Below, piece by piece: positions 42,302 through 50,076 of a stretch of DNA of 64,000 nucleotides. Every line of letters starts with the position of its first letter. The first letter of the stretch is position 1. Origin of the DNA: Flavobacteriaceae bacterium UBA7684 (lineage in GTDB: Bacteria > Bacteroidota > Bacteroidia > Flavobacteriales > Flavobacteriaceae); contig DLGW01000020.1 in NCBI GenBank assembly GCA_002482885.1, positions 46,204-110,203 on the forward strand, written 5' to 3'. The notes below the pieces were generated by a model. The model was not told where the DNA came from and made no database searches. It saw nothing but the letters and a program-made list of their open reading frames with translations. The translations under genes were made by a program, and so were the position numbers.

Positions 42302-43162
42302 ATGAATGTTTTTGTAATAGGCGTTGGGTTAATAGGCGGTTCTTTAGTTAAGGATATCAAACAACTATATCCTGAATCTACTATTTATGGTGTCGATCAT
42401 AACAAAAATCATTTAGAACAAGCCCATGCATTAGGTATTGTAGATGAAATTGCTATTTTTGACGACATTTCAAAAGCAGATTGGGTAATATTGTCGGTTC
42501 CTGTAAACGCCATGCTTACTTTATTACCACAAGTTTTGGATTTGATTGAAGAGGATACCTTGGTTATGGATGTGGGTTCTACCAAAGCACCTTTGTGTAA
42601 GGCAGTGGCGAATCATCCCAATCGAAAAAATTATTTAGCCATGCATCCTATTGCAGGAACGGAGTTTTCAGGACCTTCGGCAGCGATAAATAATTTGTTT
42701 GTAGGAAAAACCAACATTCTGTGCGAAACAGAAAAAACAAGTCCCGCTTTATTAGAAAAAGCGTTGCAGGTCTTTGAAAAATTAGGGATGCACATTCGGT
42801 ACATGAAGCCAGAGTCACACGATAAACATATTGCGTATGTGTCTCATTTGTCGCATATTAGTTCTTTTATGTTGGGGAAAACCGTAATTGAAAAAGAAAA
42901 AAATGAACGCGATATTTTTGATATGGCAGGCAGTGGATTTGAAAGTACGGTTCGTTTAGCTAAAAGTTCACCTGCCATGTGGACACCTATTTTTCAACAA
43001 AATAAAAAATATGTGTTGGAATCATTAAATGAATACATTCAAAATTTGAATCAGTTCAAACAATTATTAGAACAAGAAAATTATGACGAAGTATTTAAAG
43101 AAATGGAATCAACAAACAAAATAAAAACAATCTTAGAAGGAATAAAAACACCTAAAAAATAA
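42302..43162 (+). CDS. tyrA: Prephenate dehydrogenase
   Basis: 286 residues. FVIGVGLIGGSLVKDI is the NAD-binding Rossmann motif; VMDVGSTKAPLCKAV, MHPIAGTEFSGPSAA and YVSHLSHISSFMLG are the TyrA signatures. It turns prephenate into 4-hydroxyphenylpyruvate. The gene starts 11 bp after the aminotransferase gene. No extra ACT or chorismate mutase domain. Confidence 0.95.
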   Translation: MNVFVIGVGLIGGSLVKDIKQLYPESTIYGVDHNKNHLEQAHALGIVDEIAIFDDISKADWVILSVPVNAMLTLLPQVLDLIEEDTLVMDVGSTKAPLCKAVANHPNRKNYLAMHPIAGTEFSGPSAAINNLFVGKTNILCETEKTSPALLEKALQVFEKLGMHIRYMKPESHDKHIAYVSHLSHISSFMLGKTVIEKEKNERDIFDMAGSGFESTVRLAKSSPAMWTPIFQQNKKYVLESLNEYIQNLNQFKQLLEQENYDEVFKEMESTNKIKTILEGIKTPKK

Positions 43163-43172
43163 TTTAAATAAA

Positions 43173-44255
43173 ATGGAGAATAAAAAAGAATTAAGAAGCT
43201 GGTTAGATAAAATGAATTTATCTCACCCGTTAGTAATAGCTGGTCCTTGTAGTGCTGAAACCGAAGAACAAGTGTTGAAAATCGCACACGAATTAAAAGA
43301 TTCAGATGTAAACGTTTTTAGAGCAGGAATTTGGAAACCAAGAACCCGCCCAGGAGGATTTGAAGGTGTAGGAGAAATCGGATTAAAATGGTTAAAAAAA
43401 GCTAAAGAAGAAACCGGATTATTAATGGGAACTGAAGTAGCTACTGCGGCACACTGTAAATTAGCTTTAGAATATGATATTGATGTGTTGTGGGTAGGAG
43501 CTCGAACAACAGCTAATCCATTTGCTGTTCAAGAAATTGCCGATACTTTAAAAGGAACCGATAAAATCGTTTTAATCAAAAATCCAGTAAATCCAGATAT
43601 GGCTTTATGGTTAGGTGGTGTAGAACGTTTATACATGGCAGGTATTAAAAACTTAGGTGTAATCCACAGAGGTTTTTCAACTTACCAAAAAACAAAATAC
43701 AGAAACATTCCTGAATGGCAAATTGCTATTGAATTACAAAATAAATTCCCTGATTTACCATTAATCATTGATCCTTCACACATTACAGGAAATCGTAACA
43801 TGATTCTTGAAGTAACACAAGAGGCTTTAGATTTAAATTACGATGGTATGATTATCGAAACACATACCGATCCAGATAATGCTTGGAGTGATGCGGCGCA
43901 ACAAGTAACACCAGACGCTTTAAAACAAATTTTCAAAGATTTGAAAGTAAGAAAAGTAAGTGGTGATACAGCAGATTTCGAACAAAAAATGGGCAAATTA
44001 AGAGCTAATATAGATGTGTTAGATGCTAATTTGTTGGATTTGTTAGGAAAAAGAATGCAAGTAGCTGCCGAAATTGGTCAAGTGAAAAAAGAAGCCAATG
44101 TAGCCGTATTGCAAAATTCTCGTTGGAACGAAATTCAAGCCAAAATGGTGGGCGAAGGTGCTAAAAAAGGATTAAGCGAAGAATTTGTTTTAAAAATATT
44201 TAAAGCCATTCATCAAGAATCGATTAACCACCAAGAAAAAATATTGAATACTTAA
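43173..44255 (+). CDS. Bifunctional DAHP synthase / chorismate mutase
   Basis: 360 residues. The N-terminal ~260 form a type I-beta DAHP synthase (GPCSAETEEQV, KPRTRPGGFEGVGEIGL, IDPSHITGNRN with its metal site). The last ~90 are an AroQ chorismate mutase (KLRANIDVLDANLLDLLGKRMQVAAEIGQVKKE). So it starts and ends the shikimate route: erythrose 4-phosphate plus PEP to DAHP, and chorismate to prephenate. This supplies the mutase that PheA and TyrA lack here. Fusion in this order is usual in Bacteroidota. It is the last gene before the terminator. Confidence 0.95.
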   Translation: MENKKELRSWLDKMNLSHPLVIAGPCSAETEEQVLKIAHELKDSDVNVFRAGIWKPRTRPGGFEGVGEIGLKWLKKAKEETGLLMGTEVATAAHCKLALEYDIDVLWVGARTTANPFAVQEIADTLKGTDKIVLIKNPVNPDMALWLGGVERLYMAGIKNLGVIHRGFSTYQKTKYRNIPEWQIAIELQNKFPDLPLIIDPSHITGNRNMILEVTQEALDLNYDGMIIETHTDPDNAWSDAAQQVTPDALKQIFKDLKVRKVSGDTADFEQKMGKLRANIDVLDANLLDLLGKRMQVAAEIGQVKKEANVAVLQNSRWNEIQAKMVGEGAKKGLSEEFVLKIFKAIHQESINHQEKILNT

Positions 44256-44278
44256 TCTTTAGGATTCCTTAGATGTTT

Positions 44279-44312
44279 AAAATCCCTTTAATTTTTTACT
44301 TAAAGGGATTTT
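44279..44312 (+). terminator. Terminator of the Phe/Tyr operon
   Basis: AAAATCCCTTTAA pairs with TTAAAGGGATTTT, followed by a T-rich stretch. Confidence 0.8.
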
Positions 44313-44361
44313 GATTTTAGTGAATACATTTGTTTTTGAACTAAAGCTATGAATCAATTCA

Positions 44362-45120
44362 ATGAAAAAATATTTATTAAATCTTGTAGTTATTCTAAAT
44401 AGTTTAATTACTTCAGCACAATCTGATTTTGTAAGTGATTCTTTAAAAAGTGAAGAAATTACAATTACTTTACAAGATAAAAAAACTATAAAGTCAAAAT
44501 TACACAACAAATTTTTCTTAACAGCCAATTATGGATTTGGTCACAGAACTGCTGATATTGAAAATAGTATCCCTCAATTAGAACGTGATTTTCAACAAAA
44601 ATTAAAATCAGGAAATTCATTTCAATTTAAAGGCGTTATCAAACACAATGATTTTTTTTATTATGGATTGACTTATAGTAATTTCACAAGTTCAGCATCT
44701 TTAAACGATATAATTTATACAGAACCAACAGGTTTAGAAGGAATTGGAAATACAAATCAAACCAATACTATTAATTATTACGGATTAGTTGCTGGATTTT
44801 ATATTGATTTATTTTCTCGCAGGGACACATATTGTTTTGATTTATCATTAGGATACATCAACTACTCTGAAAAAAGACAGTTTTATAACATGTATGAAGC
44901 AACAGCAGGCGATTTAGGTGTTAGCTTTGATCTATCATATTATTTTGGACTTACTAAAAATTTCAAAATTGGCCCTACCTTTTCTTTTAGTGGAGGGGCA
45001 ATAAAAAAATATGAAATTAACGGCAGTAATGGTTATTATAGTAAGGTGAAGTTTGATGAAAATACTTTTTTAAGTTTGTATAGAATTGATTTAATGATTG
45101 GTACTTACTTTCAGTTATAA
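44362..45120 (+). CDS. Secreted or outer-membrane protein of unknown function
   Basis: 252 residues. Signal peptide MKKYLLNLVVILNSLITSAQS; then alternating strands with many aromatic residues (FFLTANYGFGHRTADIE, YYGLTYSNFTSS, YGLVAGFYIDLFSRRDTYCFDLSLGYINYSEKRQFY, GVSFDLSYYFGLTKNFKIGPTFSFSG), ending in aromatic TYFQL, as in small outer-membrane barrels. No family name can be given. It stands alone between two terminator regions. Confidence 0.65.
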   Translation: MKKYLLNLVVILNSLITSAQSDFVSDSLKSEEITITLQDKKTIKSKLHNKFFLTANYGFGHRTADIENSIPQLERDFQQKLKSGNSFQFKGVIKHNDFFYYGLTYSNFTSSASLNDIIYTEPTGLEGIGNTNQTNTINYYGLVAGFYIDLFSRRDTYCFDLSLGYINYSEKRQFYNMYEATAGDLGVSFDLSYYFGLTKNFKIGPTFSFSGGAIKKYEINGSNGYYSKVKFDENTFLSLYRIDLMIGTYFQL

Positions 45121-45158
45121 TTAAAATGTTATCAAACTTCAAATTTAAAAACAAATTT

Positions 45159-45166
45159 TATCTTTG
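45159..45166 (+). promoter_or_regulatory. -7 element directly before rsgA
   Basis: TATCTTTG matches TAnnTTTG and ends 5 bp before the rsgA ATG, so the transcript may be leaderless. The -33 element is not clear. Confidence 0.6.
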
Positions 45167-45171
45167 CTCAC

Positions 45172-46122
45172 ATGACAGGATTAGTTTATAAATCAACCGG
45201 AAGTTGGTATACTGTTAAAACAACAGAAGGGTTGATTTATGAATGTAGGATAAAGGGAAAATTTCGCATGAGCGGAATTAAAAGTACCAATCCGATTGCT
45301 GTTGGAGATTATGTAGATTTTGAGTTAGATAATACTTCCGATAAAGTATATGGTATTATACATCATATACACGAACGAAAAAATTACATTGTTCGTAAAT
45401 CGGTCAATTTGTCTAAGCAAACACATATCATAGCCTCTAATATTGATTTGGTTTTTTTAATGATTACCATTAATAACCCGCCTACCTTACCTGGATTTAT
45501 AGATAGATTTTTAGTAACTGCCGAAGCCTACGGGATTGAGGCAGTTTTGCTTTTTAATAAGTGCGATACTTTTGACGAAGCTGCGGCTGATGAGCAATTG
45601 TACCTGCAATATGTTTATAGTAAAATAGGATATAGATGTTTAAAGGTTTCCGCTATTGACGGAACCAATGTTTCTGTGCTAAAAGAATGGATGCTGGACA
45701 AGGTTTGTATGTTTTCTGGACATTCAGGCGTAGGAAAATCTACTTTAGTGAATGCGATAGAGCCTACTTTACACCTTAAAACTGCTGATATTTCCGAAGC
45801 CCATCAACAAGGGCAACATACCACAACCTTTGCCGAAATGTATGATTTGCCATTTCATTCAAAAATCATAGATACCCCAGGTATTCGTGGGTTTGGAATA
45901 TTTGATATCGATAACCAACATTTGAGCGATTATTTCCCTGAATTTTTTAGACTCAAGCAACAATGTAAGTTTAACAATTGCTTGCATAAAGACGAACCCA
46001 ATTGCGCGGTAAAAGAAGCTTTGGATAAGGATGAAATTGCGTGGTCTAGATACAAAAGTTATATCCAAATTTTAGAAGGAGATGATTCTCAGTATCGAAA
46101 AGATACCCATGATTTTGAATAA
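45172..46122 (+). CDS. rsgA: Ribosome small subunit-dependent GTPase RsgA
   Basis: 316 residues. N-terminal OB-fold (GLVYKSTGSWYTVKTTEGLIYECRIKGKFR), circularly permuted GTPase with G4 LLFNKCD before G1 GHSGVGKST and G3 DTPGIRGFG, and a C-terminal zinc site CKFNNCLHKDEPNC. It helps late maturation of the 30S subunit. It heads a run rsgA-dtd-mazG-like-aroA. The -7 promoter element is only 5 bp from its ATG. Confidence 0.96.
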   Translation: MTGLVYKSTGSWYTVKTTEGLIYECRIKGKFRMSGIKSTNPIAVGDYVDFELDNTSDKVYGIIHHIHERKNYIVRKSVNLSKQTHIIASNIDLVFLMITINNPPTLPGFIDRFLVTAEAYGIEAVLLFNKCDTFDEAAADEQLYLQYVYSKIGYRCLKVSAIDGTNVSVLKEWMLDKVCMFSGHSGVGKSTLVNAIEPTLHLKTADISEAHQQGQHTTTFAEMYDLPFHSKIIDTPGIRGFGIFDIDNQHLSDYFPEFFRLKQQCKFNNCLHKDEPNCAVKEALDKDEIAWSRYKSYIQILEGDDSQYRKDTHDFE

Positions 46123-46124
46123 AA

Positions 46125-46577
46125 ATGAAGGTAGTTATACAAAGAGTTAGTGCTGCTCAAGTAGAAGTGAATCAACAAGTAGTTGGTGAAATCACACAAG
46201 GATTATTGATTTTAGTAGGTATAGAAAACGAAGATGTTTTTGAAGATGCCGATTGGTTAGTTAATAAAATAATTCAAATGCGCATTTTTAATGATGAAAA
46301 TGGGGTGATGAATGTATCTGTAAAAGACATCAACGGAAACATCTTATTAATCAGTCAGTTCACCTTGCATGCCAGCACCAAAAAAGGAAATCGACCATCT
46401 TATATAAAAGCCGCTAAACCCGAAATTGCCGTTCCTTTGTATGAATACATGATTCAAAAACTGTCGTTTGACTTAGGGCAACCCATCCAAAAAGGTCAGT
46501 TTGGTGCTGATATGAAAGTATCATTATTAAATGATGGTCCTGTGACTATTGTAATGGATAGTAAGAGTAGGGAGTAA
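46125..46577 (+). CDS. dtd: D-aminoacyl-tRNA deacylase
   Basis: 150 residues: KVVIQRVSAAQVEV at the start, LLISQFTLHASTKKGNRPSYIKAAKP with the catalytic SQFT motif, and NDGPVTIVMDS at the end with the cross-subunit GP motif. It removes D-amino acids and glycine wrongly attached to tRNA. It starts 2 bp after the rsgA stop. Confidence 0.96.
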   Translation: MKVVIQRVSAAQVEVNQQVVGEITQGLLILVGIENEDVFEDADWLVNKIIQMRIFNDENGVMNVSVKDINGNILLISQFTLHASTKKGNRPSYIKAAKPEIAVPLYEYMIQKLSFDLGQPIQKGQFGADMKVSLLNDGPVTIVMDSKSRE

Positions 46578-46603
46578 ATTAAATTTTAAATAATCAAAAA
46601 ACA

Positions 46604-46637
46604 ATTCATCATTCATAGTTCACCATTCATAAATTCA
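46604..46637. repeat. ATTCATAATTCACCATTCA-type simple repeat
   Basis: Degenerate 10-mer-like words (ATTCATCATTCATAGTTCACCATTCATA) between dtd and the MazG-like gene. Same family as the stretches at 24949, 26343, 46976, 47393 and 47466. Confidence 0.7.
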
Positions 46638-46642
46638 AAAAA

Positions 46643-46969
46643 ATGAACCTAAAAAACGCACAACTCGAAGTAGATACTTGGATTAAAGAACACGGGGTTC
46701 GTTATTTTAATGAGCTCACCAATATGGCGCAATTAACCGAAGAAGTTGGGGAAGTTGCTCGAATCATTGCGCGCCGCTACGGAGAACAATCCGAAAAAGA
46801 AAGCGATAAAAATAAAGATTTAGGAGAAGAATTAGCCGATGTGGTTTTTGTAGTTTTGTGCCTTGCCAATCAAACCGGAGTTGATTTACAAGCTGCTTTC
46901 GATAAAAAAATGGATGTAAAAACCAAAAGAGACCACGATAGGCATCAGAATAACGAGAAACTTCGTTAG
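46643..46969 (+). CDS. MazG-like nucleotide pyrophosphohydrolase
   Basis: 108 residues with the four-helix MazG core: LTEEVGEVARIIARRYGEQ (ExxE) and DLGEELADVVFVVLCLA (ExxD), the magnesium-binding residues. These enzymes hydrolyse (d)NTPs to NMP and pyrophosphate, often as house-cleaning. The length fits single-domain family members. It is flanked by ATTCA-type repeats on both sides. Confidence 0.9.
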   Translation: MNLKNAQLEVDTWIKEHGVRYFNELTNMAQLTEEVGEVARIIARRYGEQSEKESDKNKDLGEELADVVFVVLCLANQTGVDLQAAFDKKMDVKTKRDHDRHQNNEKLR

Positions 46970-46975
46970 AATGGT

Positions 46976-47001
46976 GAATGGTAAATGATGAATTGTGAAT
47001 T
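46976..47001. repeat. ATTCA-type simple repeat, reverse orientation, left of the inserted gene
   Basis: GGTGAATGGTAAATGATGAA is the reverse complement of the ATTCACCATTCA words. It borders the four-helix-bundle gene on the left; forward-orientation copies border it on the right (47393-47450). Confidence 0.65.
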
Positions 47002-47017
47002 CTTTTAAATTTTCATA

Positions 47018-47398
47018 ATGGCAGAGAACATAATTAAAAATAAAACATTTGATTTTTCGATTGAAGTAGTTAATCTCTCGAGATTTTTGGTGGATGAAAA
47101 AAGAGAGTTCATATTAAGTAAACAATTTTTGAGAAGCGGAACAGCCATTGGGGCTTTAGTTAGAGAGTCAGAGCATGCGGAAAGTAAAATGGATTTTATT
47201 CATAAACTTGCAATCGCACAAAAAGAATCAAATGAAACAGAATATTGGTTGGACTTACTTTATAAAACAGAATACATTCACCAAGAGGAATTTGATTTCA
47301 TGAAGAAAAAAATCATTGAAATAAATAAAATTCTTTCTTCAATAATTATAACAACCAAACAAAGAGTTTTAAAAGAAAAACAAAAAATTAATTCATAA
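47018..47398 (+). CDS. Four-helix-bundle protein (23S rRNA intervening-sequence family)
   Basis: 126 residues: KTFDFSIEVVNLSRFLVDEKREFILSKQFLRSGTAIGALVRESEHAES and FIHKLAIAQKESNETEYWLDLL are the family signature. This small protein was first seen encoded in intervening sequences of some bacterial 23S rRNA genes, and it occurs as scattered copies in Bacteroidota. Its function is unknown. Here it interrupts the dtd/mazG-like/aroA run and lies between two runs of ATTCA repeats, which suggests insertion. Confidence 0.88.
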   Translation: MAENIIKNKTFDFSIEVVNLSRFLVDEKREFILSKQFLRSGTAIGALVRESEHAESKMDFIHKLAIAQKESNETEYWLDLLYKTEYIHQEEFDFMKKKIIEINKILSSIIITTKQRVLKEKQKINS

Positions 47399-47450
47399 TT
47401 CACCAAGATAGACATCAAAATTAATTCATAATTCATAATTCACCATTCAA
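47393..47450. repeat. ATTCATAATTCA repeats, right of the inserted gene
   Basis: Four to five degenerate copies of TTAATTCATAATTCACCA between the inserted gene and aroA; they continue into the first codons of aroA. Confidence 0.7.
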
Positions 47451-47454
47451 ACAG

Positions 47455-48690
47455 ATGGATATAAAAATTAATTCACCATTCACCATTCATAATTCATCAT
47501 TCATAAACATTTCAGGTTCAAAAAGCGAAACCAACCGTTTGTTATTATTACAAGCCTTGTTTCCGAATATTCAATTGGAAAATACTTCTAATTCTGATGA
47601 TTCAGAGGTGATGACTAAGGCCTTGAATAGTAACGATGAGGTATTGGATATACACCATGCGGGTACAGCCATGCGATTTTTAACGGCGTATTTTTCTATA
47701 CAAGAAGGTAGGGAAGTGGTCTTAACAGGTTCGCAACGTATGCAAGAACGTCCGATAAAAATATTGGTGGATGCTTTACGCCAATTAGGTGCAGAAATTA
47801 ATTACGAAAAAAACGACGGTTATCCGCCCATACGCATCAAAGGGAAAAAAATCACAAAAAACCAAGTGACTTTACATGCCAATGTAAGTAGTCAATATAT
47901 ATCGGCTTTATTGCTTATTGCTTCAAAATTAGAAAATGGAATAGAACTCACTTTAGAAGGAGAAATCACTTCCATACCCTACATACAAATGACATTGGCT
48001 TTACTCAACGAAATCGGAGTAAAAACAATTTTTGATGGAAACTTTATAAAAGTTGAATCTAAAATCTCAAATCTAAAATCTCAAATCTTAGTAGTAGAAT
48101 CGGACTGGTCATCAGCTTCATACCATTACTCAATAGTTGCGTTGTCTCCATTAGGAACACAAATCACTTTGTCTAGTTATAAAGCCAATAGCTTACAAGG
48201 CGATTCAGAATTAGCAAACATTTACAAAAGTTTTGGCGTAGAAACCACTTTTGACAACAATCAAATTCATTTAAAAAAAACACCCAACACCCAACACCCA
48301 ACACCCATAACCTTCGACCTCACCAAAACCCCCGACATTGCACAAACCATAGCGGTAACTTGTTTTGGCTTGGGAATAGGTTGTCATTTAACAGGATTAC
48401 ATACGTTGAAAATTAAAGAAACCGATAGGCTAGAAGCTTTGCGTGTAGAGTTATCTAAACTAGGTGCAGCTATTTCGGTAACCGACGTGGATTTAACCTT
48501 ACAGCCTAGAACACAAATTCATTCCAATATTACCATTGCTACTTATAATGACCACCGTATGGCCATGGCATTTGCTCCATTAGCACTTTTGGTTCCTATA
48601 CAGATTCAAAATGCCGAGGTAGTTTCTAAATCCTATCCACAATTTTGGAGCGATTTAAAGCAATTGGAATTCTCCATTTTAGAACAATAA
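47455..48690 (+). CDS. aroA: 3-phosphoshikimate 1-carboxyvinyltransferase (EPSP synthase)
   Basis: 411 residues. SGSKSETNRLLLLQALF, DIHHAGTAMRFLTAYF, VLTGSQRMQERPIKILVDALRQLGAEI, ESDWSSASYHYSIVAL and KIKETDRLEALRVELSKLGA are the EPSP synthase motifs; it joins shikimate 3-phosphate to PEP. Three surface segments are encoded by simple dispersed repeats: NSPFTIHNSSFI near the start (ATTCACCATTCA type), ESKISNLKSQIL in the middle (CAAATCTAAAATCT type) and KKTPNTQHPTPI (AACACCC type). The reading frame survives all three. The protein supplies the same pathway as the Phe/Tyr operon. Confidence 0.95.
   Translation: MDIKINSPFTIHNSSFINISGSKSETNRLLLLQALFPNIQLENTSNSDDSEVMTKALNSNDEVLDIHHAGTAMRFLTAYFSIQEGREVVLTGSQRMQERPIKILVDALRQLGAEINYEKNDGYPPIRIKGKKITKNQVTLHANVSSQYISALLLIASKLENGIELTLEGEITSIPYIQMTLALLNEIGVKTIFDGNFIKVESKISNLKSQILVVESDWSSASYHYSIVALSPLGTQITLSSYKANSLQGDSELANIYKSFGVETTFDNNQIHLKKTPNTQHPTPITFDLTKTPDIAQTIAVTCFGLGIGCHLTGLHTLKIKETDRLEALRVELSKLGAAISVTDVDLTLQPRTQIHSNITIATYNDHRMAMAFAPLALLVPIQIQNAEVVSKSYPQFWSDLKQLEFSILEQ
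47466..47503. repeat. ATTCACCATTCA repeat inside the aroA start
   Basis: Four degenerate copies (ATTCACCATTCACCATTCAT and on) read in frame as SPFTIHNSSFI. Confidence 0.7.
48058..48090. repeat. CAAATCTAAAATCT repeat inside aroA
   Basis: Tandem AAATCTCAAATCT words read in frame as ESKISNLKSQIL, in a loop before the conserved VVESDWSSAS. Confidence 0.7.
48280..48308. repeat. AACACCC tandem repeat inside aroA
   Basis: Four copies of CAACACC read in frame as PNTQHPTP, in a loop before FDLTKTPDIAQT. Confidence 0.75.
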
Positions 48691-48745
48691 TTTAGTTTTT
48701 AAGTATTTGACTTTTAGGTTGTTAACTAAATAAACATCAAAACAC

Positions 48746-48777
48746 TTGACAACCCCTAGTTCATAACAGTATATTTG
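48746..48777 (+). promoter_or_regulatory. Promoter of queA
   Basis: TTG (48746-48748), 21 bp, TATATTTG (48770-48777). The start codon is 23 bp downstream. A full match to the Bacteroidota consensus. Confidence 0.85.
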
Positions 48778-48800
48778 CCACGAATTAAACAAAACACTTC

Positions 48801-49850
48801 ATGAAATTATCACATTTTAGCTTTGATTTACCTCCAGAATTGTTGGCAGAATTTCCAGCAGAAAACAGAGACGAGTCCAGATTAATGGTTGTTAACCGTA
48901 AAACAGGAACTATCGAACATAAATTATTCAAAGATGTAATTGATTATTTTGACGATGGCGATGTGATGATTTTAAATAACACCAAAGTATTTCCAGCTCG
49001 TTTATACGGAAACAAAGAAAAAACAGGCGCGCGTATAGAAGTGTTTTTATTAAGAGAATTAAACCAAGAACAACGTTTATGGGATGTATTGGTAGATCCA
49101 GCCCGTAAAATTAGAATTGGAAACAAATTATATTTTGGTGATGACGATTCGTTGGTAGCCGAAGTTATTGATAACACCACCTCACGCGGAAGAACTTTAC
49201 GATTTTTATACGATCGTTCTTACGAAGAATTCAGAGCTAAATTGCAAGAATTAGGAGAAACTCCGATTCCTAAATACATTAACCGCGAGGTAACCGAAGA
49301 AGATACTGAACGTTACCAAACCATCTATGCAAAAGAAGAAGGAGCAGTAGCTGCACCAACTGCAGGTTTACACTTTTCTAAACATTTAATGAAGCGTTTA
49401 GAAATCAAAGGAGTAAAATTTGCCGAGATTACCCTACACGTTGGTTTAGGAACTTTTAATCCTGTGGAAGTAGAAGATTTGTCTAAACACAAAATGGATT
49501 CCGAAGAATTAAAAATTTCTCAGGAAGCTTGTGATACGGTGAATCAAGCCAAAGCCAATAAAAAGAAAGTTTGTTGTGTAGGAACCACCTCTATGCGTGC
49601 CATAGAAAGTAGTGTTTCGTCCAACAAACAATTAAATCCGTTTGATGGTTGGACTAATAAATTCATTTTTCCACCACATGATTTTAGCATAGCCGATTGT
49701 ATGATTACTAATTTTCATACCCCAAAATCAACTTTGTTAATGATGATTTCAGCTTTCTGTGGACACGATTTAATGAAAAAAGCTTACGCAGAAGCGATTA
49801 AAGAAAAATACCGATTCTACAGTTATGGCGACGCCATGTTAATCATATAA
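48801..49850 (+). CDS. queA: S-adenosylmethionine:tRNA ribosyltransferase-isomerase
   Basis: 349 residues. [58 protein letters not shown] and [12 protein letters not shown] are the QueA motifs. It moves the ribosyl part of SAM to preQ1 in tRNA to make epoxyqueuosine. It has its own promoter and terminator. Confidence 0.96.
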   Translation: MKLSHFSFDLPPELLAEFPAENRDESRLMVVNRKTGTIEHKLFKDVIDYFDDGDVMILNNTKVFPARLYGNKEKTGARIEVFLLRELNQEQRLWDVLVDPARKIRIGNKLYFGDDDSLVAEVIDNTTSRGRTLRFLYDRSYEEFRAKLQELGETPIPKYINREVTEEDTERYQTIYAKEEGAVAAPTAGLHFSKHLMKRLEIKGVKFAEITLHVGLGTFNPVEVEDLSKHKMDSEELKISQEACDTVNQAKANKKKVCCVGTTSMRAIESSVSSNKQLNPFDGWTNKFIFPPHDFSIADCMITNFHTPKSTLLMMISAFCGHDLMKKAYAEAIKEKYRFYSYGDAMLII

Positions 49851-49856
49851 TTAAAG

Positions 49857-49886
49857 AAAACTCTCAATGAAAATTGGGAGTTTTTT
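49857..49886 (+). terminator. Terminator of queA
   Basis: CTCTCAAT pairs with ATTGGGAG around GAAA (one G-T pair), followed by T6. Confidence 0.85.
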
Positions 49887-49892
49887 GTTTAA

Positions 49893-49998
49893 GGGCGTTC
49901 CCACCGTGAAAAACGGCGGTCATGCCATTCGTTACAATCTTTTAAGCCAGCCAAAATCAGGGCTGGTTAAAAGGATTTCCACTGCTGTCATTAACGCG
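49893..49998 (-). repeat. Structured intergenic element, family 1, copy e
   Basis: GGGCGTTCCC ... TTAACGCG in this orientation. Hairpin ACCGTG-AAAAA-CGGCGGT near the left end, and the arm CAATCTTTTAAGCCAGCC ... GGCTGGTTAAAAGGATT on the right, which shares the TATCTTTT/AAAAGGAT core of copy a. Confidence 0.75.
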
Positions 49999-50076
49999 GA
50001 GAAGATTTAAATTTGAAGTTATGAATTAAAAAAAACGCTTTTTCTTATCTTGGCAATCTTAAAGGTGTCTTAAGTT

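Noticed and set aside
46604..47503. ATTCATAATTCA repeats as a CRISPR array
   Set aside because: The words are tandem and degenerate, with no unique spacers of constant length and no cas genes.
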